Origin: Pseudoalteromonas distincta | GTDB lineage: Bacteria > Pseudomonadota > Gammaproteobacteria > Enterobacterales > Alteromonadaceae | Direction: 5' to 3' | Length of the DNA: 64,000 nucleotides | NCBI RefSeq assembly: GCF_000814675.1 | Contig: NZ_JWIG01000010.1 | Coordinates: 121,005-185,004 of the forward strand | Shown here: in pieces, positions 7,783 through 17,452 of the stretch | How the letters are laid out: each line of letters starts with the position of its first letter | How positions within the stretch are numbered: the first letter of the stretch is position 1 | The notes under the pieces: model-generated | The model's database searches: none | What the model was told of the DNA's origin: nothing | What the model saw: only the letters and a program-made list of their open reading frames with translations | Program-made: the position numbers and the translations under genes

Positions 7783-9699
7783 GTGATTGGTATTATCAAA
7801 CAGCTGTTTAGTGCAACCGGGCCTTTAGCGTTATCTTTAGATGGGTATACGCCTCGCCAACCACAAATTGATATGGCAGTAGCTGTTGCGGATGCATTAA
7901 AAAACAGTTCGCAATTAGTTGTTGAAGCAGGCACGGGTACGGGTAAAACATTTGCATATTTAGCCCCTGCACTTAAGTCAAAAGGGCGCACGATAATATC
8001 AACAGGTTCTAAAGCTCTACAAGAGCAGCTTTATCACCGAGATTTACCGCAACTAGTTAAAGCTTTAAGTGCTTCAAAAAAAACTGCCTTATTAAAAGGG
8101 CGCGCCAATTACCTATGCACCTACCGACTTAATCAACATGTTGCACATGTACCTACTGACGACTCTGACGTAATGCATCAACTAGCTATGGTAGCTAAGT
8201 TTGCAAGCGAAACACAATCGGGCGATTTGGCCGATTGTATAGGTATAGAAGATGATGCCAAAGTACTGCCTTATGTAAATTCAACAGCCGATAATTGTTT
8301 AGGTAAAGAGTGTCCAGATTTTCAAAGCTGTTATATACGCAAAGCACGTTTAACTGCGGCCGATGCCGATGTGGTTGTGATTAATCACCATTTGTTTTTT
8401 GCTGATATGGCTGTAAAAGAAAGTGGCTTTGCTGAACTCATGCCAAAAGCTGATGCTTATATATTTGATGAAGCCCATCAGTTAAGCGAAATTGCTAGTG
8501 ATTACTTTGGTGAAAGTGTAAGCACTAAAAAGTTGGTAGATTTAATTAATGATTTACGTGCTATTTATAGAGCTGAAATTCCCGATATGCTGCAACTTGG
8601 TAAAAGCTTAAACAAGCTTGAGACAAGCGTTGCTGATTTACGATTACAATTTGGTGTTGATGGCAGCCGTGGCGATTGGCGAGAAAAACTAAGCGATAAA
8701 CAAATTTGCGCGGCGCTCCATCGTGTGATTAGTGATTTAGATTTTGTTTACCAAGTACTTAAACTTTGCCTAGATAGAAGCGACAAAATTGAGCATCCAT
8801 TTGAACGTGCACTTGCGTTTAAAGGTCAGTTAGAGCGGGTTTTTGATACAGCCCAAACCGGTTTTAGTTATTGGTATGAAACAACGCGCCGTTATTTAAC
8901 AATTAATATAACGCCATTGAATGTATCAGCTAAGTTTGCTCAAATGATGCAAGACACGGGCGCAGGATTTGTATTCACTTCTGCAACACTTTCGGTTGAT
9001 AACAAACTAGAGCATTTTAATGCAAGCCTAGGTTTAAAGCCAAAACAAAGCATGATGGTAGATAGCCCGTTTGACTACCCTAATCAGGCGCTGCTGTGTT
9101 TACCTCGTTACTTACCCGAATCGCACGCTGATAATATGCCCCATGCAATCGTAAAACTAACGCTTGAGCTTATAAAATCAGCACAAGGGCGTTGTTTTGT
9201 GCTATTTACTAGCTATCGAATGATGCACTTAGTGGCCGAAGGACTAACTACACAAATAGACTACCCAGTTTATATGCAAGGGCAAATGTCTAAGCGTATT
9301 ATTTTAGAGAAATTTACCCGCCATGGTAATGCGGTATTACTCGGCACGGCTTCTTTTTGGGAAGGCGTTGATGTACGCGGCAGTACACTAAGCTGTGTTA
9401 TTATAGACAAATTGCCATTTGCAGCCCCTGACGATCCATTGCTACAAGCTAAAATGCAAGATTGCCAAATGCAGGGAAAAGACCCTTTTTCACACATACA
9501 ATTACCGCAGGCTGTTATTGCGCTAAAACAAGGTGTAGGGCGTTTAATTCGAGATAGTAAAGACAAAGGCGTACTTGTAATATGCGATAATCGCTTAGTT
9601 ACACGCCAATATGGCCAAGTATTTTTGAAAAGCTTACCACCGATGCGCCGCACGCGAAGCTTAGAAGATGCCAATACATTTTTAAAACAAATTAATTAG
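7783..9699 (+). CDS. yoaA: ATP-dependent DNA helicase, YoaA/DinG (XPD-like) family
   Basis: A 638-residue superfamily 2 helicase starting at GTG. Walker A GTGTGKT is at 50-56 and DEAH at 229-232. Four cysteines at about 112, 172, 177 and 183 sit between them and can bind a 4Fe-4S cluster, as in XPD, DinG and YoaA. C-terminal motifs include TSATLS, SFWEGVDVRG and GVGRLIRD. The length (E. coli YoaA, 636) and the immediately following tsaB, the E. coli order, favour YoaA over DinG. By family it unwinds 5'-tailed DNA in repair, and YoaA is known to act with the Pol III chi subunit. The 9-base gap to tsaB suggests co-transcription. Confidence 0.92.
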   Translation: MIGIIKQLFSATGPLALSLDGYTPRQPQIDMAVAVADALKNSSQLVVEAGTGTGKTFAYLAPALKSKGRTIISTGSKALQEQLYHRDLPQLVKALSASKKTALLKGRANYLCTYRLNQHVAHVPTDDSDVMHQLAMVAKFASETQSGDLADCIGIEDDAKVLPYVNSTADNCLGKECPDFQSCYIRKARLTAADADVVVINHHLFFADMAVKESGFAELMPKADAYIFDEAHQLSEIASDYFGESVSTKKLVDLINDLRAIYRAEIPDMLQLGKSLNKLETSVADLRLQFGVDGSRGDWREKLSDKQICAALHRVISDLDFVYQVLKLCLDRSDKIEHPFERALAFKGQLERVFDTAQTGFSYWYETTRRYLTINITPLNVSAKFAQMMQDTGAGFVFTSATLSVDNKLEHFNASLGLKPKQSMMVDSPFDYPNQALLCLPRYLPESHADNMPHAIVKLTLELIKSAQGRCFVLFTSYRMMHLVAEGLTTQIDYPVYMQGQMSKRIILEKFTRHGNAVLLGTASFWEGVDVRGSTLSCVIIDKLPFAAPDDPLLQAKMQDCQMQGKDPFSHIQLPQAVIALKQGVGRLIRDSKDKGVLVICDNRLVTRQYGQVFLKSLPPMRRTRSLEDANTFLKQIN

Positions 9700-9708
9700 A
9701 GTACTAAA

Positions 9709-10410
9709 ATGATCAAAAGTAATATCCTTGCCCTTGATGCTTCAACTGAAGCACTTTCAATTGTTTTACATTACCAGGGCCAAACGTTTCATCATTTTGA
9801 AGAGTGTCCGCAGCAGCACAGCCAAAAAATACTTCCACTTGTGGATGAACTGTTAACTAAAGCAAACTGTAAATTAAAAGATTTAGACGTAATTGGTTTT
9901 GGCCAGGGGCCAGGTAGTTTCACCGGTGTACGTATTAGTGTTGCTATAGCGCAAGGTTTAGCGTATTCAACTAATTTGCCGCTTGTTGGTGTGTCTACAC
10001 TGGCTACTATGGCTCAACAAACATTTGAACAACACGGCAGCCTGAGTGTTTATCCAAGTATAGATGCGCGTATGGGGGAGATATACTTTGCACATTACCA
10101 AGCGCAAAATAATCTAATGCTTTTAGTTAACCAAGAATGCGTTATAAAACCTGATTTACTAAACAATGAGTATATAGCAACCACTGAGCCATCTGTAGCA
10201 GTGGGCACAGGTTTTAAAACCTATCCTGATGCGATTAATGACTTTGAAAACGTGACAATTAATACTGATATTACATTGCCTGATGCACGTTATATGTTAG
10301 CGCATGTTGAAGCCGCGTTTTTAGCGGGTGACGTTGTAAAAGCGAGTGACGCTCAACCTAAATATGTGCGCGATACGGTAACGTGGAAAAAGCTACCAGG
10401 ACGTGAGTAA
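9709..10410 (+). CDS. tsaB: tRNA t6A biosynthesis protein TsaB
   Basis: Non-catalytic ASKHA-fold partner of TsaD; with TsaC/TsaE it makes N6-threonylcarbamoyladenosine at position 37 of ANN-decoding tRNAs. At 233 residues it has the usual length. The N-terminal phosphate-1-like motif ILALDASTEALS and the signature GFGQGPGSFTGVRISVA near 64-80 identify it. It follows yoaA, as in enterobacteria. It is an essential-type gene with nothing unusual. Confidence 0.95.
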   Translation: MIKSNILALDASTEALSIVLHYQGQTFHHFEECPQQHSQKILPLVDELLTKANCKLKDLDVIGFGQGPGSFTGVRISVAIAQGLAYSTNLPLVGVSTLATMAQQTFEQHGSLSVYPSIDARMGEIYFAHYQAQNNLMLLVNQECVIKPDLLNNEYIATTEPSVAVGTGFKTYPDAINDFENVTINTDITLPDARYMLAHVEAAFLAGDVVKASDAQPKYVRDTVTWKKLPGRE

Positions 10411-10478
10411 TCATATTATTTGCAAATTGGTTGTTTTTAAATCATAATTTTATGCATTATTAAGGTTGGAGACGCGTA

Positions 10479-10808
10479 ATGACGCTGCCTATTGGTTCAG
10501 GTTTTTTTACCGGAGATATTCCGGGTAGGGTTAGCTCTACTCAAGTTGTTACTAATAAACCACAGAGTTTATTAGACCAACCGGCTGCTAAAAAAACAAA
10601 TACCGATTACGTAAAAAACAGTGTTGAGGGTGTTGAACTGGCTAATCAGCTGTTTAAAAGCAGTGCTAAAAGCAATGAATACAGCCAAACAATTTACGAC
10701 CAACCGACAGCTCAAGTAAGCAAAGCGATTTCTACTTATACTGAATTTGCTAATTTAGAACGCAGAGCAGAAGTACAAAATTTAATAGGCGTTGATATAT
10801 ACGCTTAA
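10479..10808 (+). CDS. Conserved-looking protein of unknown function (109 aa)
   Basis: Not recognised. A good ribosome site (AAGGTTGGAG) precedes the ATG. The N-terminal half is polar and low in structure (MTLPIGSGFFTGDIPGRVSS). The C-terminal half looks helical: VEGVELANQLFKSS and YTEFANLERRAEVQNLIGVDIYA. There is no signal peptide, cysteine or membrane segment, so it is probably cytosolic. The C-terminal pattern resembles small flagellum- or division-associated helper proteins, but this is only an impression. A strong terminator follows, and the 68-base gap to tsaB allows either its own promoter or read-through. Confidence 0.6.
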   Translation: MTLPIGSGFFTGDIPGRVSSTQVVTNKPQSLLDQPAAKKTNTDYVKNSVEGVELANQLFKSSAKSNEYSQTIYDQPTAQVSKAISTYTEFANLERRAEVQNLIGVDIYA

Positions 10809-10852
10809 CGCTTATTTAAGCGCTTTAGATAAATACAGCTATAAAATTTAAT

Positions 10853-10882
10853 AAAAAGCCCGAACATTTGTTCGGGCTTTTT
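10853..10882. terminator. Strong bidirectional terminator
   Basis: AAAAAGCCCGAACA (10853-10866) and TGTTCGGGCTTTTT (10869-10882) form a 14-bp stem flanked by A- and T-runs. It serves both the 109-residue gene and the convergent phosphatase. Confidence 0.92.
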
Positions 10883-10903
10883 GTGTTCAAAAGTACGTAA
10901 AGC

Positions 10904-12193
10904 TTACTGCTTAATAAAGCCAATCAGCTTATCTGCTATATCAGTATTATTTTGTGAACCAATAAATTGTTCACTGCCTTTACCATAGGCAAATACCTGC
11001 ACGTCTACAGCAGTATGTCCGCCTGTTGTCCAGCCAGTAAAGCTTGCATCGCTAATAATACTCTTAACAGCTAAATTAAGCGCTTTTTCACCCATTTTTT
11101 TAGCTTGCTCAAGTTTTATTTGGTTTTCAGTTGTAAATTCAATATTGGTGTTAGCAGTCCATACTGATTCTAAATCATCAGAATCCAGTAAAAGTTGAGT
11201 TAATTTACCAGCAGTTGCTTTAACACCTTTTACTACATCAGTTTCCCATTTGTATTGACCATGTGCGCCAAGGGTTAACCCGCCTGTTGAATGATCGGCC
11301 GTTATGACTAATATAGTATCTTTATTTTTATCAACATAGGCTTTTGCTTTTTCGATTGATTTAGCAAAATCATCCATCTCAGCCATTGCACAGGCTATAT
11401 CGTTAGAGTGACCACACCAATCAATTTGGCTGCCCTCAATCATCACAAAAAAGCCTTCTTTGTTTTGATTATCTAATAAACCAAGTGCTTTAGACGTTAA
11501 CTGAGTAAGACGAGTTGGGTTTTCATCTAATGCAAAAGGTAAGCCTTTAGATGCGTATAAACCAATTGCAGGTATTTGTGTAATTTGCCCTAGGTTTTTA
11601 ATGTCGTCGCCATATTGATAACCAGCGGCTTTAAATTCATCAACTAAATTACGGTCATCACGAATGAAGTATTTAGTACCGCCACCAAGCATTAAATCAA
11701 CCGGTAATTTACCCGCAATTTTGTTGTCGATGTAATCATTGGCAATGTCATTATAATTATTACGTGATTCATTATGCGCCGCAAAACTTGCTGGAGTTGC
11801 GTGGTTAATTTGTGAAGTTGCTACAAGCGCTGTTGTCATACCGCGCTCTTTTGCTATTTCAAGCATGGTTTTAACTGATTTTTTGTCTGTATCTACTGCA
11901 ATTGCGCCATTGTAACTTTTATGACCGCTACTGAGTGCTGTAGCACCTGCTGCGCTGTCTGTCACATAAGTATGGTCATCAGGGTAGGTACGAGCCATAC
12001 CCTTTAAAATAGTGTCAAAAACCGTGCCTTCTACTTCTTTTGTTGCAGGGTCGTCTTTAAAATAGCGATAAGCCGTGGTGTAAGCCGGACCCATGCCGTC
12101 ACCAATCATATAAATTACATTTTTAGGTGCTGATTCTGCGTAAGCACCAGAAGCGGTGCATAAAAGCGCTAATAAGCTGATCTGTTTTTTCAT
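10904..12193 (-). CDS. phoA: Alkaline phosphatase, PhoA family, secreted
   Basis: Periplasmic metalloenzyme that releases phosphate from monoesters. A signal peptide ends at SGAYA (residues 15-19). GDGMG at 31-35 gives a first metal ligand. VTDSAAGATALSSG has the nucleophile at S80 (D-S-A-A). TADHSTGG near 300 and GHTAVDVQVFAYG near 395 supply the remaining metal ligands. At 429 residues it is slightly shorter than E. coli PhoA (471). It is monocistronic. Upstream there is a good -10 and a weak Pho-like repeat in the correct register, consistent with phosphate-starvation control. The family call is firm; the exact subfamily is not. Confidence 0.9.
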   Translation of the reverse strand: MKKQISLLALLCTASGAYAESAPKNVIYMIGDGMGPAYTTAYRYFKDDPATKEVEGTVFDTILKGMARTYPDDHTYVTDSAAGATALSSGHKSYNGAIAVDTDKKSVKTMLEIAKERGMTTALVATSQINHATPASFAAHNESRNNYNDIANDYIDNKIAGKLPVDLMLGGGTKYFIRDDRNLVDEFKAAGYQYGDDIKNLGQITQIPAIGLYASKGLPFALDENPTRLTQLTSKALGLLDNQNKEGFFVMIEGSQIDWCGHSNDIACAMAEMDDFAKSIEKAKAYVDKNKDTILVITADHSTGGLTLGAHGQYKWETDVVKGVKATAGKLTQLLLDSDDLESVWTANTNIEFTTENQIKLEQAKKMGEKALNLAVKSIISDASFTGWTTGGHTAVDVQVFAYGKGSEQFIGSQNNTDIADKLIGFIKQ

Positions 12194-12236
12194 GGTTGTG
12201 TACCTTATGAGTGTACCTTATTTAATAGCCGCTGAT

Positions 12237-12270
12237 ATTGTATACAGATAGTATGATAAATAAATGAATA
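12237..12270 (-). promoter_or_regulatory. Candidate Pho-type promoter of the phosphatase
   Basis: Reading the minus strand, TATTCAT (12270-12264) and TTATCAT (12259-12253) are 11 bases apart and resemble PhoB half-sites (consensus CTGTCAT; 4 and 5 of 7). Exactly 10 bases further is TACAAT (12242-12237), a good -10. The spacing is that of PhoB-activated promoters, but the half-site match is weak. Confidence 0.4.
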
Positions 12271-12543
12271 TCTAAGATATTTATAATTTAGGGTTATATG
12301 AATAGAATTGTAGTTAACGCTGTTAGTTCTATTTATTTAAATTATACTGGTTATAGCTTAACTACATATAATGCTATCACGTTTTAATTGTTTAAAAGGT
12401 ATACAAAGCAAACATATTTAAAAAGATCAGCTTATTTTTTTTGTAATTAAACTTATGATATTGTTTAAATTTTATTTTATATTTTTTGCTTTCTTTAGAT
12501 CATCAAGATAATTAAATAGCGAATTTTACACCATTTTCTCGGT

Positions 12544-12560
12544 TAGTGGTCTGACAGCTT
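12544..12560 (+). promoter_or_regulatory. FadR-like operator before hydrolase-fadD
   Basis: TAGTGGTCTGACAGCTT contains the uninterrupted core TGGTCTGAC of the FadR consensus (AnCTGGTCyGACnnGTT) and its terminal TT. It lies about 45 bases before the hydrolase start, upstream of the fatty-acid gene fadD. Confidence 0.5.
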
Positions 12561-12604
12561 GTATGCTATAAATAATGATGCTCTAAATTAATAAAGGACT
12601 TGCC

Positions 12605-13456
12605 GTGCAGCCATTTAATATTGAAACCAATAACTTGAATATTCATGGCTTAAAAGTAGGTACTGGGGATGAAATAGTAATAGCGTTGCATGGTTGGTTA
12701 GATAACTGCCACAGTTTTATACCAATGTTAAGTAAAGATAAGCCAAAGCACTCTTGGTACTGTATTGATTTTGTGGGGCATGGTTTATCATCTTGGCGAA
12801 GTGATGATGCACATTATTATTTTGTTGATTATATTGATGATGTGTACCAACTTATTAATGCGCTTGGTGTTAAAAAAGTTCATTTAGTGGGACATTCGAT
12901 GGGAGCCATGGTTGCAGGGCTTTTTGCTAGTTGCTTTGGTGATTATGTAAAATCTGTTACCTTTATTGAGGGGATTGGGTGTGTTACAACTCCTAGCGAA
13001 GGCGTATGTGAACAGCTAAAAAGTGCAGTATTAAATAGAGCGCGTTTAAAAAATAAGAAGCAGAGAGTTTATAAATCGAAAGAGCTTATTTATGAAGCAC
13101 GTGCTCAAACAACCGATTTGAATAATGAGCTTATTGCTCTTTTAATGCAGCGAAATATAAAATCGGTTTTAGATGGTTATACATTAACAACTGATCCAAA
13201 GCTTAAAAATCACTCAGGTTTTAGGTTTGATGAGGCGCAATGTATTGGTGCAATAAAAGATTTAGTTGCACCGTGTCAATTAATTTTAGGTAACGAAGGT
13301 TATTCGTTTGTAAAACAAAATCTGGCAAAGTATATTAGTTATTACAATAGCTTAAAGGTAATTAATGTAGATGGTGGGCACCACTGTCATATGCAAAGTA
13401 GTGAACACTGTTTTAAGCATATTCAAGACTTTATGCTGCAAAATGGTGCATGTTAA
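12605..13456 (+). CDS. Alpha/beta hydrolase
   Basis: A 283-residue cytosolic hydrolase starting at GTG after AAAGGAC. The oxyanion strand LHGWLDNCHSF is at 28-38. The nucleophile elbow GHSMGA has Ser98. The acid probably follows in the second half, and the catalytic His is in the C-terminal DGGHHCH stretch near 260. The closest family impression is the MhpC/serine-hydrolase-like group that acts on esters or acyl thioesters. It lies 115 bases upstream of fadD on the same strand, behind a FadR-like site, so a role in fatty-acid or ester use is likely by context. The substrate is unknown. Confidence 0.85.
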   Translation: MQPFNIETNNLNIHGLKVGTGDEIVIALHGWLDNCHSFIPMLSKDKPKHSWYCIDFVGHGLSSWRSDDAHYYFVDYIDDVYQLINALGVKKVHLVGHSMGAMVAGLFASCFGDYVKSVTFIEGIGCVTTPSEGVCEQLKSAVLNRARLKNKKQRVYKSKELIYEARAQTTDLNNELIALLMQRNIKSVLDGYTLTTDPKLKNHSGFRFDEAQCIGAIKDLVAPCQLILGNEGYSFVKQNLAKYISYYNSLKVINVDGGHHCHMQSSEHCFKHIQDFMLQNGAC

Positions 13457-13571
13457 TTGTAAGTTTACGTAAAATGTGGGATTATTCCTCCATTAGAGTA
13501 TTTGCTCAATTGTTAAAGCGCCTTACTTAGATTAAGGTTAATAAAAATATAATTATAAACAGGGGCTAAGA

Positions 13572-15224
13572 GTGGAAAAAATCTGGCTTAAGCGCTACCC
13601 AGAGGGTATGCCTGAAACAATCGATCCTGAGCATTACAACTCGTTACTCGAAGTGTTCGAAAAAAGTTTTACTGACTACACCGATTTACCTGCATTTACT
13701 AATATGGGTAAAACGCTGTCTTATAGCGAAATAGATACAGCAACAAAAAAAGTTGCTTCCTACATTCAAAATGATTTAGGTCTTAAAAAAGGCGACAAAG
13801 TTGCCGTAATGATGCCTAACTTACTACAAACACCAGTCACCATTTTAGGTATTTTACGTGCAGGTTGTGTGGTTGTAAATGTTAACCCACTTTACACTGT
13901 GCGTGAGTTAGAGCATCAGCTAAAGGATTCTGACACTACCGCTATTTTCATTTTAGCAAACTTTGCTGACACACTTGAAAAGTCACTTGCACACACTGAT
14001 GTTAAACACATTGTAGTAACGCAAGTAGGCGACATGGTTGGTGGGCTTAAAAAGCACATAGTTAACTTTGTTGTGAAGCACATTAAAAAAATGGTGCCAA
14101 AGTTCAACTTACCAAACACAATTAACTTTTCAGACGTTTTAGCTGCAGACGAAACTAAATATACACGTCCTGAAATGAGCTTGTCCGATCTTGCTTTTTT
14201 ACAGTACACAGGTGGTACAACAGGTGTATCAAAAGGGGCAATGCTGAGCCATGGCAATATGGTTGGTAACCTTGAGCAAGTTTCAGGCTGTTTAGACAAA
14301 GTGTTAAATCGTGGTACAGAAGTTGTTGTTACTGCTTTACCGCTTTATCATATATTTGCTTTAACAGCTAACTGCCTGACGTTTATGAAGTACGGTGGTT
14401 TAAATATATTAATCACAAATCCACGAGATATGCCTGGGTTTGTTAAAGAGCTAGGTCAGCATAAATTTACAGCTATTACTGGTGTTAATACGTTATTCAA
14501 TGGTTTATTAAACACACCAGGTTTTGCTGAGCTTGATTTCAGTCATTTAAAAATGTCACTTGGTGGCGGTATGGCCGTGCAACGTCCTGTTGCTGAAAAA
14601 TGGCAAAAAGTGACTGGCTCAAAATTAATGGAAGGCTATGGCCTTACAGAATGTTCTCCATTAGTTACTATTAGTCCTTATGATTTAGAAGCATATAACG
14701 GCTCAATTGGTTTGCCTGCGCCTAATACTGAGATTAAGCTAATACTTGATAACGGTGAAGAAGCCGCTAAAGGTGAACCGGGTGAAATGTGTGTGAAAGG
14801 CCCGCAGGTTATGGTGGGCTATTACAAGCGACCAGATGCAACAGCTGAATGTTTAAAAGATGGCTGGTTTGCAACAGGTGATATTGCAACTTATGACGAT
14901 GAAGGTTTCTTCTTTATTGTAGATCGCAAAAAAGACATGATCATTGTATCTGGCTTTAATGTTTTCCCTAATGAGATAGAAGAGGTAGTGGCTATGCACG
15001 AAGGTGTGCTTGAAGTTGCTGCTATTGGTATTCCTCACGATGTAAGTGGTGAACAAGTTAAAGTTTTTGTTGTTAAAAAAGACCCTTCTTTAACTGAAAA
15101 AGATATAATAAGTCACTGTCGTGATAATTTAACTAATTACAAGGTCCCAAAACTGGTAGAGTTTAGGGATGAGTTACCTAAAACTAACGTAGGTAAAATA
15201 CTCCGAAGAGCCTTGAAAGATTAG
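13572..15224 (+). CDS. fadD: Long-chain fatty acid-CoA ligase
   Basis: Activates long-chain fatty acids to acyl-CoA through an acyl-AMP, coupling uptake to beta-oxidation at the inner membrane. The protein has 550 residues, near E. coli FadD (561). The AMP-binding P-loop [14 protein letters not shown] is at about 214-227. GYGLTECSP follows, then the ATP site [25 protein letters not shown] (given in parts) and the C-terminal lysine region [10 protein letters not shown]. The start is a GTG after AGGGGC. The order fadD-rnd is the same as in E. coli. Confidence 0.96.
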   Translation: MEKIWLKRYPEGMPETIDPEHYNSLLEVFEKSFTDYTDLPAFTNMGKTLSYSEIDTATKKVASYIQNDLGLKKGDKVAVMMPNLLQTPVTILGILRAGCVVVNVNPLYTVRELEHQLKDSDTTAIFILANFADTLEKSLAHTDVKHIVVTQVGDMVGGLKKHIVNFVVKHIKKMVPKFNLPNTINFSDVLAADETKYTRPEMSLSDLAFLQYTGGTTGVSKGAMLSHGNMVGNLEQVSGCLDKVLNRGTEVVVTALPLYHIFALTANCLTFMKYGGLNILITNPRDMPGFVKELGQHKFTAITGVNTLFNGLLNTPGFAELDFSHLKMSLGGGMAVQRPVAEKWQKVTGSKLMEGYGLTECSPLVTISPYDLEAYNGSIGLPAPNTEIKLILDNGEEAAKGEPGEMCVKGPQVMVGYYKRPDATAECLKDGWFATGDIATYDDEGFFFIVDRKKDMIIVSGFNVFPNEIEEVVAMHEGVLEVAAIGIPHDVSGEQVKVFVVKKDPSLTEKDIISHCRDNLTNYKVPKLVEFRDELPKTNVGKILRRALKD

Positions 15225-15232
15225 CAACCTAT

Positions 15233-15260
15233 AAAAAAGCCGACATATGTCGGCTTTTTT
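15233..15260. terminator. Intrinsic terminator after fadD
   Basis: A perfect 14+14 palindrome, AAAAAAGCCGACAT then ATGTCGGCTTTTTT, between fadD and rnd. Confidence 0.92.
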
Positions 15261-15275
15261 ATTGTAGGAGATTAA

Positions 15276-16406
15276 GTGCAATACCAATTGATCGAAACCC
15301 AAAATCAACTGAACACTTTTGTTGAACAAATAAAAAATAAGCCTATTTTAGCTATTGATACTGAGTTTATGCGTCGTCGCACTTTGTATCCAGAAGTTGC
15401 ACTTATCCAAGTTTTTGATGGTGAGCATTTAGCGCTTATCGATCCGTTAGCTGAGCTCTCATTATTCGATTTTTGGGAAATACTAAAAGATCCTAGTGTT
15501 TTAAAAGTACTGCATTCTCCTTCAGAAGATATTGAGGTTTTTCAAAAATACGCAGGCTTTGTTCCATCCCCACTTTTTGATACACAATTTGCGTTGCAGT
15601 TACTTGGGGAAGGTAACTGTATGGGCTTTGCCCTTATGGTAAAAGAGTTGCAAGGTATTGAAATAGATAAAAGTGAGTCACGTACTAACTGGCTGCAACG
15701 TCCGTTAACTAAAAAACAGTTAGATTATGCTGCTGCAGATACTTTTTACTTATTGCCGTGTTTCGAGCTGATTATAGAGCGTATTAATGCCGCTGGGTTC
15801 TTTGACATTGTAATAAACGAGAGTGAGCTGATAGCTAAAAAACGTGCATTTCAAACACCAGACGAGCTTTTATATAAAGATATTAAGAATGCATGGCAAC
15901 TCAAACCGCACGAACTCGCGGTTTTAAAAGAACTTGCTGTATGGCGCAGAAACAAAGCCATTAAGAAAAATTTAGCGCTAAATTTTGTGTTAAAAGAACA
16001 TAACATGACTGAAATTGCCAAACGTGGTCCTTCAAGTTTAAATGCTCTACGTCAAACTCCAGGAGTTGAAGCTATTGAAGTTAATCGCTCTGGTGTAGAT
16101 ATAATCAAGTGTATTGAAGTTGCCAAAGCAATACCAGATGCTGAGCATCCTGATGTACTTAAGCGCTTAATTGATTTTCCTACCTATAAAAAAGTAGCCA
16201 AAGATATTAAACAAAAGATCACTAAAGTCGCTAAAGAGCACAATATACCAGAAGACGTTATGGCCTCTAAAAAGCAAATTAATCAATTGATTAGTTGGAA
16301 TTGGAAGTTAACTAATGAGCAAAAACAAAGCCATATTAAGCCTGATTTATTAAGCTCTTGGCGCTATACCTACGTTAAAGACGCTTTAAAAGAGTGGGAT
16401 AACTAA
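15276..16406 (+). CDS. rnd: Ribonuclease D
   Basis: 3'-5' exoribonuclease of tRNA 3'-end maturation. A GTG start follows TAGGAG. DEDD-type catalytic motifs are visible: AIDTEFMRR (Exo I, Asp and Glu near 28-30), HSPSEDIEVF (Exo II) and YAAADTFYL (Exo III). Two HRDC-like helical domains follow (ELAVLKELAVWRRNKA onward). The 376-residue length matches E. coli RNase D (375). The gene has little room for a promoter after the fadD terminator and may depend on read-through or a short promoter overlapping the hairpin. Confidence 0.95.
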   Translation: MQYQLIETQNQLNTFVEQIKNKPILAIDTEFMRRRTLYPEVALIQVFDGEHLALIDPLAELSLFDFWEILKDPSVLKVLHSPSEDIEVFQKYAGFVPSPLFDTQFALQLLGEGNCMGFALMVKELQGIEIDKSESRTNWLQRPLTKKQLDYAAADTFYLLPCFELIIERINAAGFFDIVINESELIAKKRAFQTPDELLYKDIKNAWQLKPHELAVLKELAVWRRNKAIKKNLALNFVLKEHNMTEIAKRGPSSLNALRQTPGVEAIEVNRSGVDIIKCIEVAKAIPDAEHPDVLKRLIDFPTYKKVAKDIKQKITKVAKEHNIPEDVMASKKQINQLISWNWKLTNEQKQSHIKPDLLSSWRYTYVKDALKEWDN

Positions 16407-16411
16407 ACCCT

Positions 16412-17308
16412 TTAAAAGGTGTCAGATGACAATCCTCGTTCAGCTAAAAACCTAACTAACATTAAAGTTAGGTTTTCTCTTCGCGAGTTATTTGGCCAAA
16501 CTGCATAATACCCAAGAGGTTTTAAAGTCCAATTAGGTAATACATGCACGAGTTTACCGGTTGCAATATGCTCCAGTGCCAGATGCTCGGGCAAAATAGC
16601 AAGGCCAAGGTTTTTTGTAGCAAAATAGCTCATTGCCCAGGCGCTGTTAACGTTAATACGTGAGTTCTCTATAATGCTAACAGTTTCGTTTGTCGCGGAA
16701 GTAAACTCAATTGTATTTGACCGCATGCTAAAATGTATCCAGTCCCAATTTTTCAAGTCATGAGGGTGAACAGGTGTTTTATATCTATTTATAAACTCTT
16801 TTCCAGCAACTAATAACCTACTACTTTCGCTAATTTTTCTTGCAACCATAGAGCTATCTTCTAGCCAACCTACACGGATGCTCAAATCCAACCCTTCATC
16901 CATGATATTCATAATATGATCTGAATAAATTAAGTTCAGGGTTATTTTAGGAAATTTCTTCGCAAACTCTGCAATGGCAGAAGACATATGAGAAGAAGCC
17001 AAAAAAGCTGGAAGAGATATTTTTAAAGTCCCCTTAGGCTCTGCTGCCAATGAACTTATATCGTTAAGGCCAGCTTCTGCACTTTTAGATATCTGACAAA
17101 CATGTTTATAAAATGTGTTGCCCTCTTTTGTGAGTGAAAGCTTTCGGGTCGTTCTATGAAGTAGAGTTACTCCTAAAAAACTTTCTAGATCAGAAATAGT
17201 CTGGCTTACACGAGAGGGAGCAAGTCCTAATTCTTTCGCCGTTAATCTAAAAGATCCTAAATCAACAACTTTTGTAAAAACGGCCATATGGCGTAAATGA
17301 TTTATCAT
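16412..17308 (-). CDS. LysR-family transcriptional regulator
   Basis: A 298-residue regulator with an N-terminal winged helix-turn-helix (MINHLRHMAVFTKVVDLGSF, helix-turn-helix at about 18-40) and a periplasmic-binding-like effector domain from about 90. It resembles the AaeR/DsdC-distant group that often controls a divergent neighbour; here that is the outer-membrane barrel gene, whose coding region starts about 145 bases away. It converges with rnd with only five bases between stops and no visible terminator. The effector is unknown. Confidence 0.88.
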   Translation of the reverse strand: MINHLRHMAVFTKVVDLGSFRLTAKELGLAPSRVSQTISDLESFLGVTLLHRTTRKLSLTKEGNTFYKHVCQISKSAEAGLNDISSLAAEPKGTLKISLPAFLASSHMSSAIAEFAKKFPKITLNLIYSDHIMNIMDEGLDLSIRVGWLEDSSMVARKISESSRLLVAGKEFINRYKTPVHPHDLKNWDWIHFSMRSNTIEFTSATNETVSIIENSRINVNSAWAMSYFATKNLGLAILPEHLALEHIATGKLVHVLPNWTLKPLGYYAVWPNNSRRENLTLMLVRFLAERGLSSDTF

Positions 17309-17452
17309 TGTTCTGTTTATTTAAACTGTTAAGTATGTTTATTGTATATATTCATCATAATAACTAAAAGTTATATTACTTCCGAATTAATCAACACTCA
17401 ATTTGCCATTAACAAAGTCGTAATTGGCAGTATTAATACTTCAGGAACTACA

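Larger units (their letters stand above)
12194..12604. other. 411-bp AT-rich intergenic region
   Basis: No gene is visible. The left part should hold the phosphatase promoter. The right part holds a FadR-like site and a probable -10 (TATGCTATAAATAATG region near 12562) for the hydrolase gene. The roughly 230 bases between are very AT-rich and show nothing I can name. Confidence 0.5.

Noticed and set aside
9270..9674. 134-codon minus-strand frame inside yoaA
   Set aside because: Shadow of the helicase reading frame; no start signal and no recognisable domain.
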